A stretch of DNA of 64,000 nucleotides. Origin: Turbatrix aceti. Taxonomy: Eukaryota; Nematoda; Chromadorea; Rhabditida; Panagrolaimidae. The stretch spans positions 10,472,180-10,536,179 of the forward strand of contig OZ017770.1 of assembly GCA_963969345.1 (NCBI GenBank), in the 5' to 3' direction. Position 1 is the stretch's first letter. Each line of letters begins with the position of its first letter. Below, one piece after another: positions 50,988 to 61,730 of the stretch. A program made the position numbers and the translations under genes. The notes beneath the pieces were generated by a model. The model saw only the letters and a list, made by a program, of their open reading frames with translations. It had not been told where the DNA came from and did not search any database.

Positions 50988-53947
50988 ATTTATTGAAAAA
51001 AAAAATTCAAAGATCGATATTTTCAAAGTAATTGTTTTAAGAAATTAGAGTACATAAATGTGTAATAATCATCGTATTTTTTGTTGAAAATGAAATAAAA
51101 AAAATAAATTAAATTGGCATTTGACACATTTTTTGTTAAGCATAAAATATTTAGCATTGTAAAAATGTTGTCTGTCAATTTTAAATTAGTTTGCAGGTTG
51201 TCTCATAAAAATTAATTGTTCTTGACGTTTTTTTATTTTTTAAGTTTATAATATTTTGTTTTGCGATATTTTATTATAATATTTTGGTTCACAGACTAAG
51301 AACTACATAAATAATCGTACAAAAACAAATTCTGCGTACTTTTTTTCTTTTTCGTTTTTTGGCACCTTTTTTATATCATTGCATATAAGGCGTAATATTT
51401 ATAGTTTTTGGTTTTCCAACATGTTCTTCTGCAATTTTTGCATTTCTTAATAATTCTAAATAGCTTCGTATCGTTTTTTGCAATTTTTGTTATATGTAAG
51501 GTAACTTTACGTTGTTCAACGGGGTTTTTTTTTGTGCCACCTTCTTTCCCAGCGCTTGTTTTTTATTGTCCTATCGTGCACAATGCTTTACGGTATCAAA
51601 CATGCTACATGACATACCCCCTTTGTTGATGTTACTATGATCTCAAAAACGTTGGTGGCTCTCCTTTTTCTTTGTAGCACATTTTGCGTCCGCAGATACA
51701 TATTTATGTAGTATTCACTCTCTACCAAGTTGAAGACCTGTTGCATTTCCGTAAAAAGCTTGGATTTCTTTGGATGCCCATGAAATTTGCATAATTCAAG
51801 CGGAGTCAAGATTTCGAAGATTCATAAGAACAATCTTCCGGTATACTTTTATTTATTCATTTATTTCTCACAAAGTCAAAAGGCGTTGCGTGGATCTATT
51901 TTTGATTTTTCTAAAAAAATTCAAAACTCACATTCTTTTTAATTTTTGGCAAGTTTTTTGTTCATTGGAAACCTTTTTGCAAAAATTTGCACTACGATGG
52001 TTTTTTTTTCCCGAATGTTTTTTTTTTACCAACCCCAAAAACGTGTTGGCCCAGTACCTGGATAGCGCCTGGCTCAAACAAGGTCAATTAGGTGTACATG
52101 GTAAAGGAGGTAGCGTAAGATTCCGAACTCTGAAACTACAGGAGAAACCGGGTTACCCGAGTAAAAGAGGGATTTCGTGTCATTTTTAGTTTCTCTCATT
52201 GTTTTTGTATTGTTGCTGCAAAATGGCTCAAGTGTACGTACCTTGCGAAACCGGCTTTTCACGTACACTTCAAAACTTGCCACTTGGTACGATTGCGAAA
52301 TTATCGAAAGCGGATCAGCCATCTGCTAGATAAGTATACTAGTCCGGATTTTGCAACCGTTCTCTGGCAGCAAGCAACAGCAGGTCAAGAACATCTTACT
52401 GTTTACTCGACACGGCACTGGTCAGTGTACCACCCAACTGACCGAAACGGGCACGAGAGGTTACTCGACCACCCGATGCCATTCTTTTTTCAACGGGGTC
52501 AGCGCAGCAATAATAACAGCTGTTCCGATATTTGTTTTGCAAAACAGACCAAACCATCGGGGTGACCAGCAAACACTTTAGTCGATTGAAGGACACATTT
52601 TTTTTTCTTTTGAGCGGGCTAAAGATCAAGAGACTCCAGGGTTTATGTTGTTGTTGTCATCATCCAAAAGATTTGCCGACGTCATCAACAAACGCATACC
52701 AATTGCGTGCACGTCAAGGAGGTTAGTTTCAAGGCACAACACCAAAGCACAAGCACGCCACCTATCCCCTAAAAGGCTTTCACCAATACTATTCACACTC
52801 CGCGCCTCAGCCCAATATTAAAGTCAAAATCAACTTTCAAATAACTGCACGGCACAGGTAGTTTCACAGTTACCACGAGGGAGGAGAACGCTCTAACCTT
52901 GTCGGCTAAAATGTGATGCGGAAGATCTAGGAAAACACCACTCCTGATCAAGCTGCGGAGTAAGCCACATTGGAGAAGGATGTGCTAGAGCTTTAAATAG
53001 CATGCTCAGTCAGTTCTTTTTCTCGGCTCAGAGACCGAATAGGATCTTCTGACTGACGCAGTTGCAAAGGTCACTGCACGACATGAATCTAACTTTTGGT
53101 TAACCATATTTCTGAACAAACACCGCCCAGAAATTTTAGAAAAGACACATTACCTAACCACCAGGGGAAAGAAATGCCATCACTGGTTGCTCCTACCTTC
53201 ACACGTGTCATACTTCATGTCCTCACTCCTAGGATAAATATCACCAAAATCCTTTTCCGAAAAATTATAACCCGATTGCCCAACCCTCCCAGACTGTTCA
53301 ATAACCCTGACCAGGCGTGAAATATTTTTTTTGTAAGAATTTTTCCCTCATACACACGTTGCACTGTAATATACACCTAAGCAGTTGAAGCAAGAAATTT
53401 TTTAATTGTTTTTGTATTGTATTAATTACACGTGAGGCCACGTGAAGCTTTAAAGGACGGATGAGAAGGAAACAGATCAAGACACTCCAACAAGTGGTCT
53501 TGATCCAAAAAAGACACTGACTGACCACCACGATTTTACTGTGTGGCAAACTGACAACATTGCCTAGAACACAGCGCTGACAAATCGGACAATCAAAGAT
53601 CATGCGGCTACTCCATACAAGGTTCCGAGTTCTCACCATCTCGAGAAAGAATTTTGGCATCTATGAATCTCAACATCCTGGCAAAGAAATAGTCTGCAAC
53701 AACTACAATAATTGTTCTTGATTCTCGAAAGCTGCGCTTCTTCATCGCGTTGCTTACACAAAGGAGGCCCTTTGTTTTGCCTGACGGTGTGGTAGATGAA
53801 ACGCCCAAAGAATGCATCTTATGCGATCTGTCCGCGCTACTCGATTGTCCCGCCCCCACGACTAACCAATAAATACATCTCAAAGTTCTCGGCACCCCAA
53901 CATCCTAAGTGCCCACGCCCTATTATTTGTCCCATAACTCGTGAGCC
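50988..53947. other. no gene recognised
   Basis: AT-rich to 52.0 kb, then mixed composition with short open frames and no paired splice sites. The 36-codon frame at 52,223-52,333 begins MAQVYV, like the gene at 63,346, but is too short to call. Minus-strand frames at 53,298-53,895 look like decayed coding sequence of unknown origin. Confidence 0.4.
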
Positions 53948-54035
53948 TCAATAAATATATGTCTTACAAGACGGAGTATCAGGGGAAAGGTATTTTGTAG
54001 CGCCTTGCGGAACTATAGAAGCTACACGTTGCTGA
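53948..54035. repeat. dispersed repeat B, copy 2
   Basis: Partner of 48,719-48,800, with AATAAATATATG then ACGGAGTATCAG at its start. Confidence 0.5.
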
Positions 54036-54413
54036 GCTACACCTTTTTAACCTAATACTCAAAAATTATTTATACATATGTAATCGTCGTCATCATCGTC
54101 GTCGGTCGTTTACAAAACACAGTTGCAAAACTACAACCCTCCCCCCATCCCCTTTGAAACAGTTCCTATTAGAATTACGCGCCCGCCACGCCTTGCAGAA
54201 TGTAATTATCAAAAGGTGCCGACCAACAAGGGATTTTCCCTACATATCTGGCATTGTGCAGTTTCGACATTCAACACGCCCTCCCCTTACCCAGCAAATA
54301 ATGTGACACGTTGTTCATAATGATGATTTACTATGCATGACTAATGCACATTTAACAAAACAGCCCCCTTCCCTGGTTATCAACAACCATGATTGGTGCT
54401 AATGTTTATCTGA

Positions 54414-54790
54414 CATCAGGGTCTGATACTGATACTGATATCAGATCAGTATCAGTCAAGCAAGAATTTTAAAAGGTCAACATGATATCATGATAACAAA
54501 AATTAATATCAGTCAGTATCATGATCTCACAAAAAAGTACCATGATACTGATCAAAAAAACGGAAGCAACAACAAAAAGCGGGTTTAGAACAGTGTGGCG
54601 AAATTTCGGGAGAGATTACAACCCGTGAAAAAATTTCCGGAGTATAACAACTAGGTTTTAACGTCATTTTTTTGCTATTTTTTATTTCTAAACACTTTGA
54701 AATCTTCTTCGAATTTTTTTAACCGAAAGAATCTCCGGATATTCTCTGGAGAAATTCTCTTGGGAGATTTTGGAGATTTACTTTTTTTGC
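54414..54790. repeat. GATACTGATA repeat family A, long copy
   Basis: About 375 bp. It aligns with 58,601-58,905 over a GATACTGATATCAGATCAG head, a CATGATATCATGATA segment, GCGGGTTTAGAACAGTGTGGC and a tail with GAATCTCCGGATATTC. It lies in an otherwise gene-free stretch. Confidence 0.7.
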
Positions 54791-54849
54791 TCGTTTTTCT
54801 CAACGACGACATTGCATATTATTGATTCAAATGAAATTGAATTGAGATT

Positions 54850-55035
54850 TTTTGTGGGATATATTATATCAGACAGATATCACGATATCAGACAGATATC
54901 ATGATATCAGCCTGATATCAGGTTACTATCAATCAGGCATGTTTTTTTTCCTTCAACCTGATATCAATATCAGATCATGCTCCATTTTTAAGTATCAGAT
55001 CATATCACGATATCAAAAAAACGGTATCAGATAAA
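54850..55035. repeat. GATATCA-rich simple repeat cluster
   Basis: Repeated short units built on ATCAGACAGATATCA and palindromic GATATC. Related in sequence to family A but without its tail. Confidence 0.6.
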
Positions 55036-55049
55036 CACTAAATTGCTGC

Positions 55050-55560
55050 TAGAAACACGTTCGGTTTTCTCTCCCTTTTCTGTCGCATCTTACCAAACGC
55101 GAGCTCTATCGCGCCCCTCGATCGACCGTTCACACCCTCTCCGAGCTCGTTAAGCGTCCTATCGAGTGGGAAAGCGGCCTTATATCGTTTCCAAATTTGA
55201 ATACACGATTACCGGGAGAGTTCTGTCCCTTTCTGGATTGTTATATCTCCTCCCCCTGACTGTGTGTCCATAAAAGGTCAGTCTTCGACTGACCGTTCTG
55301 TTCTTGTTTGAGATTGAGTTTGGGTATACAAGTCAGTTGTTGTTGTTGTTACCATCGAATAAACTTGTGTGGTCAACTCTCTACTCGCCAGTGAGTTACC
55401 GTTCATTGAAGCCGTCCATCGCTCCCGGCAAGGCCTCAGAGTTGACCGGTGAAGCATTTATCCGTCCGGCAGCGTGTGAGCACCGCGACCCCCTCTTCTC
55501 CTGTTCAGTAACCGGTCGGCGCTGCGACATTTTCTTAACTAACAGTAATCGTTTTATGAA
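55050..55560. other. GC-richer island, possible solo LTR or promoter
   Basis: Composition shifts from AT-rich to near-balanced between about 55,050 and 55,540. CATAAAAGG (near 55,271) resembles a TATA box and AATAAA follows roughly 90 bp later (near 55,360), a spacing seen in LTRs. No terminal TG/CA pair with target duplication was found, and the open frame at 55,304-55,585 is not recognisable. It could also be the 5' end of the OTU-like gene. Confidence 0.3.
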
Positions 55561-56187
55561 AAAACAAATACTCTCTAAAAAATAACTCCTTAGCATGATA
55601 AAAATCCTGAAAGATGGATGAAAACACGATTTATTTACTTTACTTCATCGTTGTCGTTTGTCGCAAAACACAGTTGCATAACTACCCCTCTGAGAGCTAC
55701 ATACGTGCTCGACAGGCTTTGAAAAGTCAGTGGCAATATCCACTGATTGTCTTCTGGAAAAGTTAAACAGTTTTATTTAACTTCTGAAAATGAAAAAAAC
55801 AGTTTCCTACTTAACATTTATCTTAAAAAAAGAGCTACATAGTATTGGCAACCTGCTGATCGGTGCTCGACAAAAACCATCCTGGTTTGGAAACATAAGG
55901 ATCTGTACGCAATAGTCAGTGTTTGATAGTTATCTGTCATGTTATCAAATTGCTTGTATGGTCTTCAAAAATTTGCTCTTTTATTTCTTTAGCTTTTCCT
56001 ATTCTGTTCTGTATGACCGGATTCTGAATCCAATGTTGCAGATTGTACAGATTTTTATCTCATGATTACATCTGATATACTAAATGTTTTTCATAAAAAA
56101 AACAATAAGTTTATTATTGCAAAATTTATTTCTCAAAAAATTAAGTGTTATTTACAAAGATAATCAATCAAAAGTATAACTTTTCAG

Positions 56188-58546
56188 GCGACAACCTCCT
56201 ATTCGAACGTTTGTCCGAATAGATGAATTCGCTCAGAAAATCATAACATATACGTACAAACCATTCATCGAAGACGAACAACTCAAGGAACTAGTCTGTC
56301 GGTACACGCTCAATCGAGATGAGACAGATTGTTTCGTCGAAGTCTTTGTTGCCGTCATTGACAACGTCCGCATGATATCTGGTTCAGACACTGGTATGTT
56401 ATTTAAGGAAACAATGCTTATCTACATATTTAAAAAATTGAAGAAATTGAATGACATTTCTTTTAAATTCAAAGAACAAAATCGAAGTCGAGAGTCAAAA
56501 CATGTGCTTTTTTGGATCTTGACTTCATAAATACATCTCAAAGTGCTTAGGTAAAAATGTGCTGAAAAGCACAATGGCACGCAAACGTTTTCATATTGTT
56601 GATTTTCAATAGATTACTCCGGTGTTTTGAATACTTTGAAGGTTTAAATATTTTTTGTACAGCAGAAATTTATAACCGCAATAAAAAGTGCAACCAGTCC
56701 TAGAAAATTTTAACATATTTTACATACTACATAAGTTTGGATAGCAGGCAATTTAAACTTTTTAAGAAACCTGTAAATAAGTGTTCTAATATTTTCTTTT
56801 TACGTATTTTAGACGAGTCCGTAGATCATCAACAAATCTCCTCGGAAAGAGAGCGCGCTGGTTCAAAACAGGTGGCCGAGGTCGCTGCTGTTCAGGTCCA
56901 CCCTCCGCCAATCTCAGCGTCGCCGCAAGGAAATCTTCCAGGTATGTATGATAAGAAAAATAATGTTTTTTATTTATTTATATTTCAACATTATGAAAAA
57001 AGTGGCATAAATTACATACATACATAAGTTTGGTTGGCAGGCAATTTAAACTTTTTATGAAGCTTGGAAATGCATGTTCTGTTTTTCAAACGTTTTATGA
57101 AGATTTCCTGGACACAGATTTCATAGATATAATAACATAATCTTAAAAATAACTTTAAACAATACTTAAAAATAACTTTAAAAAGAATACTACAAGGCGG
57201 AAAAAACCCGACTTGCTGTTCCTCGTAGACACGCATTACACTGTTTGTTATCTTTTATCCGTAAACACAATCGCCCAACAACAATTATGACTGACTCGAT
57301 CATTATACGATGCCATGCTTGTCAATCCTTCGTAGCAGAGCCACCAGTTCCCCTTTCCAAAAAATAAATGACACTCATTGTATAATACTACGTATTTTAG
57401 ACGAGAATCTCCTTGCCTGGTTACTGACTTTTATTCCCGACGTCGACTTCGGAAACAACGACAGCCGTGAGGCTACGGCTTTTTTGGATTCTGTGAAAAG
57501 AAATGTTTCTGAACAAGATAACCAGGTTTCTCGTGTCCAGCCAATTCCAGTGTCGTTGAAGCCAAATCGCCCAGGTATGTATATATGGTAAACAAAATGA
57601 TACTTTATATTTTTTTATAGTATTTCAACATTATTAAAAAAGTAGCATAAGACAACAAAAAAATAGGCAAATGTTATGTATGTATAATGCTTATTTGTTT
57701 TTTATTATTTATTTACAAACATGCTCAAAGCATGCTGCAATTCTGCAATTATTTTCAAAAAAAAATTTTATTGATTGTTAAAATGTTTTTGGGTCTACCA
57801 TACTTCAGCCCCCCAATGACTTTTGACCCCCCATGCTCGGACTTTGGCCCCCCATTTCACCTTAAATCAATGACGACATGAGTTTGGAAATCCGTATGAT
57901 AGAGCCCCCCATCTGTGGGGGCTCTATCATACGGAAATCGTGTTTAAGGAGAAAAGGGGGTGTCGTTCCATACGCCCGTGGCGCTACTATACTTTGAGCC
58001 CCCATCACGTTGAAAAATAAGCCCGGGGGATATTTTAGAATACAGCCCCCCAAACAAGTTATTTTCATTCAGATTTTCAAACATGGGGGGCTGTTGTAGC
58101 GCTACAACAGCCCCTTATAATTTTACGTCTTGTTACAAGACAAAAAATTATACCGTAATAGTTTTTTTTCACCCAAGAAGCATTTTTAGACAAATATTTT
58201 ATTATACAACGTGGGGGGCCATTGTAGCGCTACAACAGGCCCCACATCAAATAGGGGACTGTTGTAGCGCCTATGGGAACTGTTCATACAAATTTTCAAA
58301 CGCCTGCACACCAAAACACCTGGGGGTCTCTTCTGTACGAATAATCAAACGCCTGCGTGCAAAACATGAAATGGGGGGCTACATATTCTATACGGATAAT
58401 TGAACTCCTATGGGGGGCTGTGCTCTAAAAAAACCCAAGGCGGCGTTGTTGCAATCGACGGGGGGCTGAAGTATAGTAAACCCATGTTTTTTTTTCAATT
58501 TTCAATTTTTTTATTTGATGAAATAACTTATGCAATGTACTACTAT

Positions 58547-58601
<55 letters not shown>

Positions 58602-60126
58602 GATACTGATATCGGATCAGTATCAGTCAGGCAAGAATTTTGAAAAATCAACATGATATCATGATAGCAAAAATTGATATCAGTCAGTATCATGATCTCA
58701 GAAAAAAGTACCATGATACTGATCAAAAAAACGGCAAAAAAAAAGCGGGTTTAGAACAGTGTGGCAAAATTTCGGAAGAGATTAAAACCCGTGAAAAAAT
58801 CGCCGAAGTTTTTATCGTCATTTTTTTCGCAATTTTTTATTTTTGAACACTTTGAAATCTTCTGCGAATTTTTTTTACCCGAAAGAATCTCCGGATATTC
58901 ATGTTTTTCTAAGAAGAAGAAGAAAAGAAGAAGAAGAAAAAGAAGAAGAAGAAGAAAAAGAAGAAGAAGAAAAAGAAGAAGAAGAAGAAGACGCGAAGGC
59001 GCAGAGTGAAAATACCAGAAAAAAAATCATTGACGTCTTTACAGCGCTGAATGAAAATACCAGAAAAAAAATCATTCACGTCTTCTAACATCTTACATCA
59101 GAAATATTTCCTGCTTGTTTGTCTTCAACACCGTTGTGTACTTCAAAATTCAAAAATCATTGACAAAAGTCTACGTCTCCAACATTTACTTTAAAAAACT
59201 GTACCACATCTTTAGAGCATCCGTGAAATTAAAAAAACAAGACTTCAGCTTTCATCGGACACACATGTTTTTTCTTCGGAATTTTTGTTGCGTTAAACAA
59301 AAGAAGTTTATCAATCGCACTCCAATAAACACCTTTTTCTCTGTTGAGTGACAGATTTTGGTCGTTTTTACGGCTTCTTATTTTTACCGATAAAATAATG
59401 GCAGCCGCACAGATTATTATTGTGATGTTGTATGCATTATTTGTAGTGTGTTATGCATATATTTGTCATGCGATAAACAAACAATCACGCAACATTAAAA
59501 CAAAACGCATAAAACAATTACTATTAAGGAATGAAAATATATTAACCATAAATTTACCAACTTTTTATTCATATTTACACTTGCTAACAACGATGCTTAA
59601 TTTTTTAGGTTTGGTTTGTATGTTCAAGTCTCCGACTGTTGCCGAGATCCAACAAATCCTCAGCCGAATTGGAATCAGACAACTCACTTACGCCGTTGCT
59701 GGTCCGCTGATTGGCTGGGAGCCAATTAACAACATTAGCAGCGTCAAGCCTAGTGAAGTTGAATGCGACGGCAACGGAGGCTTTAAGAGTTTGTCTCAGG
59801 TGCTCACTGGGAACATCAAATTCCACCTGGACATCCGTCGCTTTGTCTACGAAGCCCGCAATATTGCTTTTGACGACAGCGCCTACCGCAATGGCTGCGA
59901 TGTTCAAGGCTTTATGGATACGTACGATCTTCTGACATTTGCCCAGCTTTGCCACGTTAATATTTTTATCTACGTGGTAAACGGCGCGAAGAAGTACCAG
60001 GACAAGGTCTTGATGGGTCCCGACCCCCTCGATCCTTCCCAACCAGATCTACAGGCCCCGACAATTGCCCTCTACCATGTCTACGAAACCCGGTACATGG
60101 GCGTCTCTCTCATCCGTGGAAAGTAA
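56188..60126 (+). CDS. protein with C-terminal OTU-like domain, catalytic residues lost (5' end not found)
   Basis: Four phase-compatible exons: 56188-56393, 56813-56941, 57401-57574 and 59609-60126 (stop 60124-60126), about 341 aa. Exon 1 needs two bases from an unseen upstream exon. The last exon has the OTU cysteine-protease layout: CDGNGGFKSLSQVLTGN, then IRRFVYEA, a central DLLTFAQLCHVNIFIYV strand and ALYHVYETRYMGVSLI. Active OTU enzymes have DGNC and a late His-Tyr. Here Gly replaces Cys (codon 59776-59778) and Arg the His (60091-60093), so deubiquitinase activity is not expected. The two middle exons start alike (acceptor TTTTAG then ACGAG), end alike (P then Gly codon) and are preceded by similar intron sequence, so they arose by tandem duplication. 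Intron 3 is 2 kb and stuffed with repeats. The OTU assignment rests on motif spacing only. Confidence 0.6.
57791..58483. mobile_element. 693-bp MITE with C/G-run palindromes
   Basis: Terminal inverted repeat of about 24 bp (GGGTYTACYATACTTCAGCC then CCCC) flanked by an 8-bp duplication ATGTTTTT (57783-57790 and 58484-58491). The interior carries perfect palindromes: CCGTATGATAGAGCCCCC with its complement (57,893-57,936) and GGGGCTGTTGTAGCGC with its complement (58,085-58,113). The GTAGCGCTAC core recurs near 58,225 and 58,265. No coding sequence. The 8-bp duplication fits hAT or a related superfamily, but the ends are not the usual CAG...CTG. Confidence 0.82.
58538..58600. repeat. (TAC)n microsatellite
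   Basis: About 20 near-perfect trinucleotide units, directly abutting repeat family A. Confidence 0.95.
58601..58905. repeat. GATACTGATA repeat family A, copy 3
   Basis: About 300 bp, closely matching 54,414-54,790 including the GCGGGTTTAGAACAGTGTGGC block and the CTCCGGATATTC tail. It lies between two microsatellites. Confidence 0.75.
58910..58991. repeat. (GAA)n microsatellite
   Basis: AAGAAG units with occasional extra A. Followed by two copies of a GAAAATACCAGAAAAAAAAT segment (59,009 and 59,053). Confidence 0.95.
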
Positions 60127-60241
60127 GCGACAACTCGTCTTTCCGCCCCTAGAGGCTGTCGCTCTCATCTCGTCAGCCGCTGTTTGTCTCGTTTGTTTTT
60201 CTTTATTATTTCTTTTCCTGCTTGATTTAGTGACACTATTT

Positions 60242-60512
60242 CGAATTTTACAACTTTGATTTTTGCAACTTCGATTTTTGCAACATTGAATTTTGCTACA
60301 TTTTTCATGACTTTGATTTTTGCAACTAACTTTGATTTTCACAATGTAAAAAAAATGACGTAGGGGTTTTCAGGGTCTCTGAAGCAAATGCGTCATTTTT
60401 TTTACATTGTGAAAATCAAAGTTAGTTGTAAAAATCGAAGTCATGAAAAAAGTTGCAAAATTCAAAGTTGCAAAAATTGAAATTGCAAAAATCAAAGTTG
60501 TAAAATTCAAAG
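60242..60512. repeat. long inverted repeat in the OTU-like gene 3' UTR
   Basis: Arms 60242-60360 and 60391-60512 are inverted copies, nearly identical near the loop (AACTTTGATTTTCACAATGT) and about 85-90% further out. The loop is 30 bp. Each arm is itself a tandem array of a short unit like CAACTTTGATTTTTG. The hairpin begins about 115 bp after the stop codon and precedes AATAAA near 60,548. Confidence 0.85.
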
Positions 60513-60559
60513 TAGTATTTTTTTAAACGTCTTGTATCTTTTTCTTAAATAAAGTAAAG

Positions 60560-61200
60560 TAAAAAAAAAAGTATCTCTTTTTTAAATAAAAAAATTATAT
60601 TCTGCGCTGAAAGAAAAAAATCAACAGTGTTCCAAAACATGTTTTCAAATAATATTCAGGCATTTAACAGTTGCTTTAAAAAACTACACTAATTCATTTT
60701 CGCAATTGTTGCCGAAAAAGTACTGACAAAAAAGGTCAAACAAAAAAAGAGAAACACAGAAAATGAAGACCAGCCAGTTTAAATCTTTTGTTATTTATAC
60801 TTTACTCAAAAACCCGCAAGGCTTCTGGATAAAAAAACACAGAAGCAAAGCGAAAGTTTGAGTACAGCATAAAAATGTAATATAAAATAGGCAATTATGC
60901 AGAACTTGCCAGAGGTTAGCGTGATACCAACTGGTACACGTTTCAGGCAGCATCGGAGGTAACATAGCCACAAAAAATCTTTAGCGCCTTTGCGACAGCC
61001 AAACTTTCACAAATCCGCCTTAGAATTGTTAATAAAAGCCCTAGAGGTGGAAAACCGTGGTAACAGGGAACAAAAAACGCCCAAAAAACCCCTACCCTGG
61101 CAACGGTACATTTTTTGGTTCAAAAATATTGCAGTTTCCGTTATCTCTTACATCTCCTGGTATCTGATTTACTTCACTTTTCAAAATAAACAGATTTTCC
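60560..61200. other. no gene recognised
   Basis: AT-rich spacer after the OTU-like gene. The 72-codon frame at 60,990-61,208 has no supporting features. Confidence 0.45.
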
Positions 61201-61640
61201 CTTTCTGAGCCTGTCAGAGGCTTTTATTCAAAACACCTGGCTATGAGCGGTTTTGACGTTTTCCATTACGACGGATAAGTTCACGAAAAAAGTGCCGCCT
61301 CGTAAGGTACAGCATTCTTAACCAAAAACAGCCGGCTCTCTAACATATGACACAGTTATAATAGCGTTATAATAGAACTCAAAGCGAGTCTATTTATAAC
61401 GTATCCAAAATCTACATCCATCCTGCATAGAATGTTCTCATCGTGCAGAGCAAATAACTCAACAATTTTCAACCAGTAGCAGCTTTCCTCTTACACAAAA
61501 AAACATCTACCGTTAGCCTCAAACTAGAATATGCATGTGAAATATCCTCATTTTTAGAGTCTCATATAAAATCCCAAAAAAAACTCACTTCAAATCGAAA
61601 ATTTCAAACGCTGTCTTCAATTTCAGAACTTCGCAATCCA
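61201..61640. repeat. diverged direct repeat (partner 62,280-62,500)
   Basis: Matching landmarks in order: TTTATTCAAAACACCTGGCT / TTTATTCAAAACGTCTGACT, AGCAGCTTTCC, AAACTAG.A.ATGCATG, and TAGAGTCTC.TATAAAATCCC followed by AAAAACTCAC. Unit spacing is near 880-1,080 bp. The AACTCAC on the plus strand is a GTGAGTT donor on the minus strand in both copies, with preceding codons LKTAFEIFDL and a decayed LRTAS version. Confidence 0.6.
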
Positions 61641-61730
61641 AGAAACCGGCACGGTTTTTCTCATGCAATTAGCTTTGGAAGTAGACGTATTCGTGCCAAC
61701 GGCGCATCAAAAACGAAGGTTTGGGCGTAT

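Noticed and set aside
58510..58726. poly-Tyr and poly-Val frames
   Set aside because: They are translations of the (TAC)n microsatellite.
59344..59608. hydrophobic N-terminal extension of the OTU-like exon (frame open from 59344)
   Set aside because: A TTTTTTAG acceptor at 59601-59608 in the correct phase after the 57574 donor makes this more likely intron. The AT-rich codons differ from the exon.
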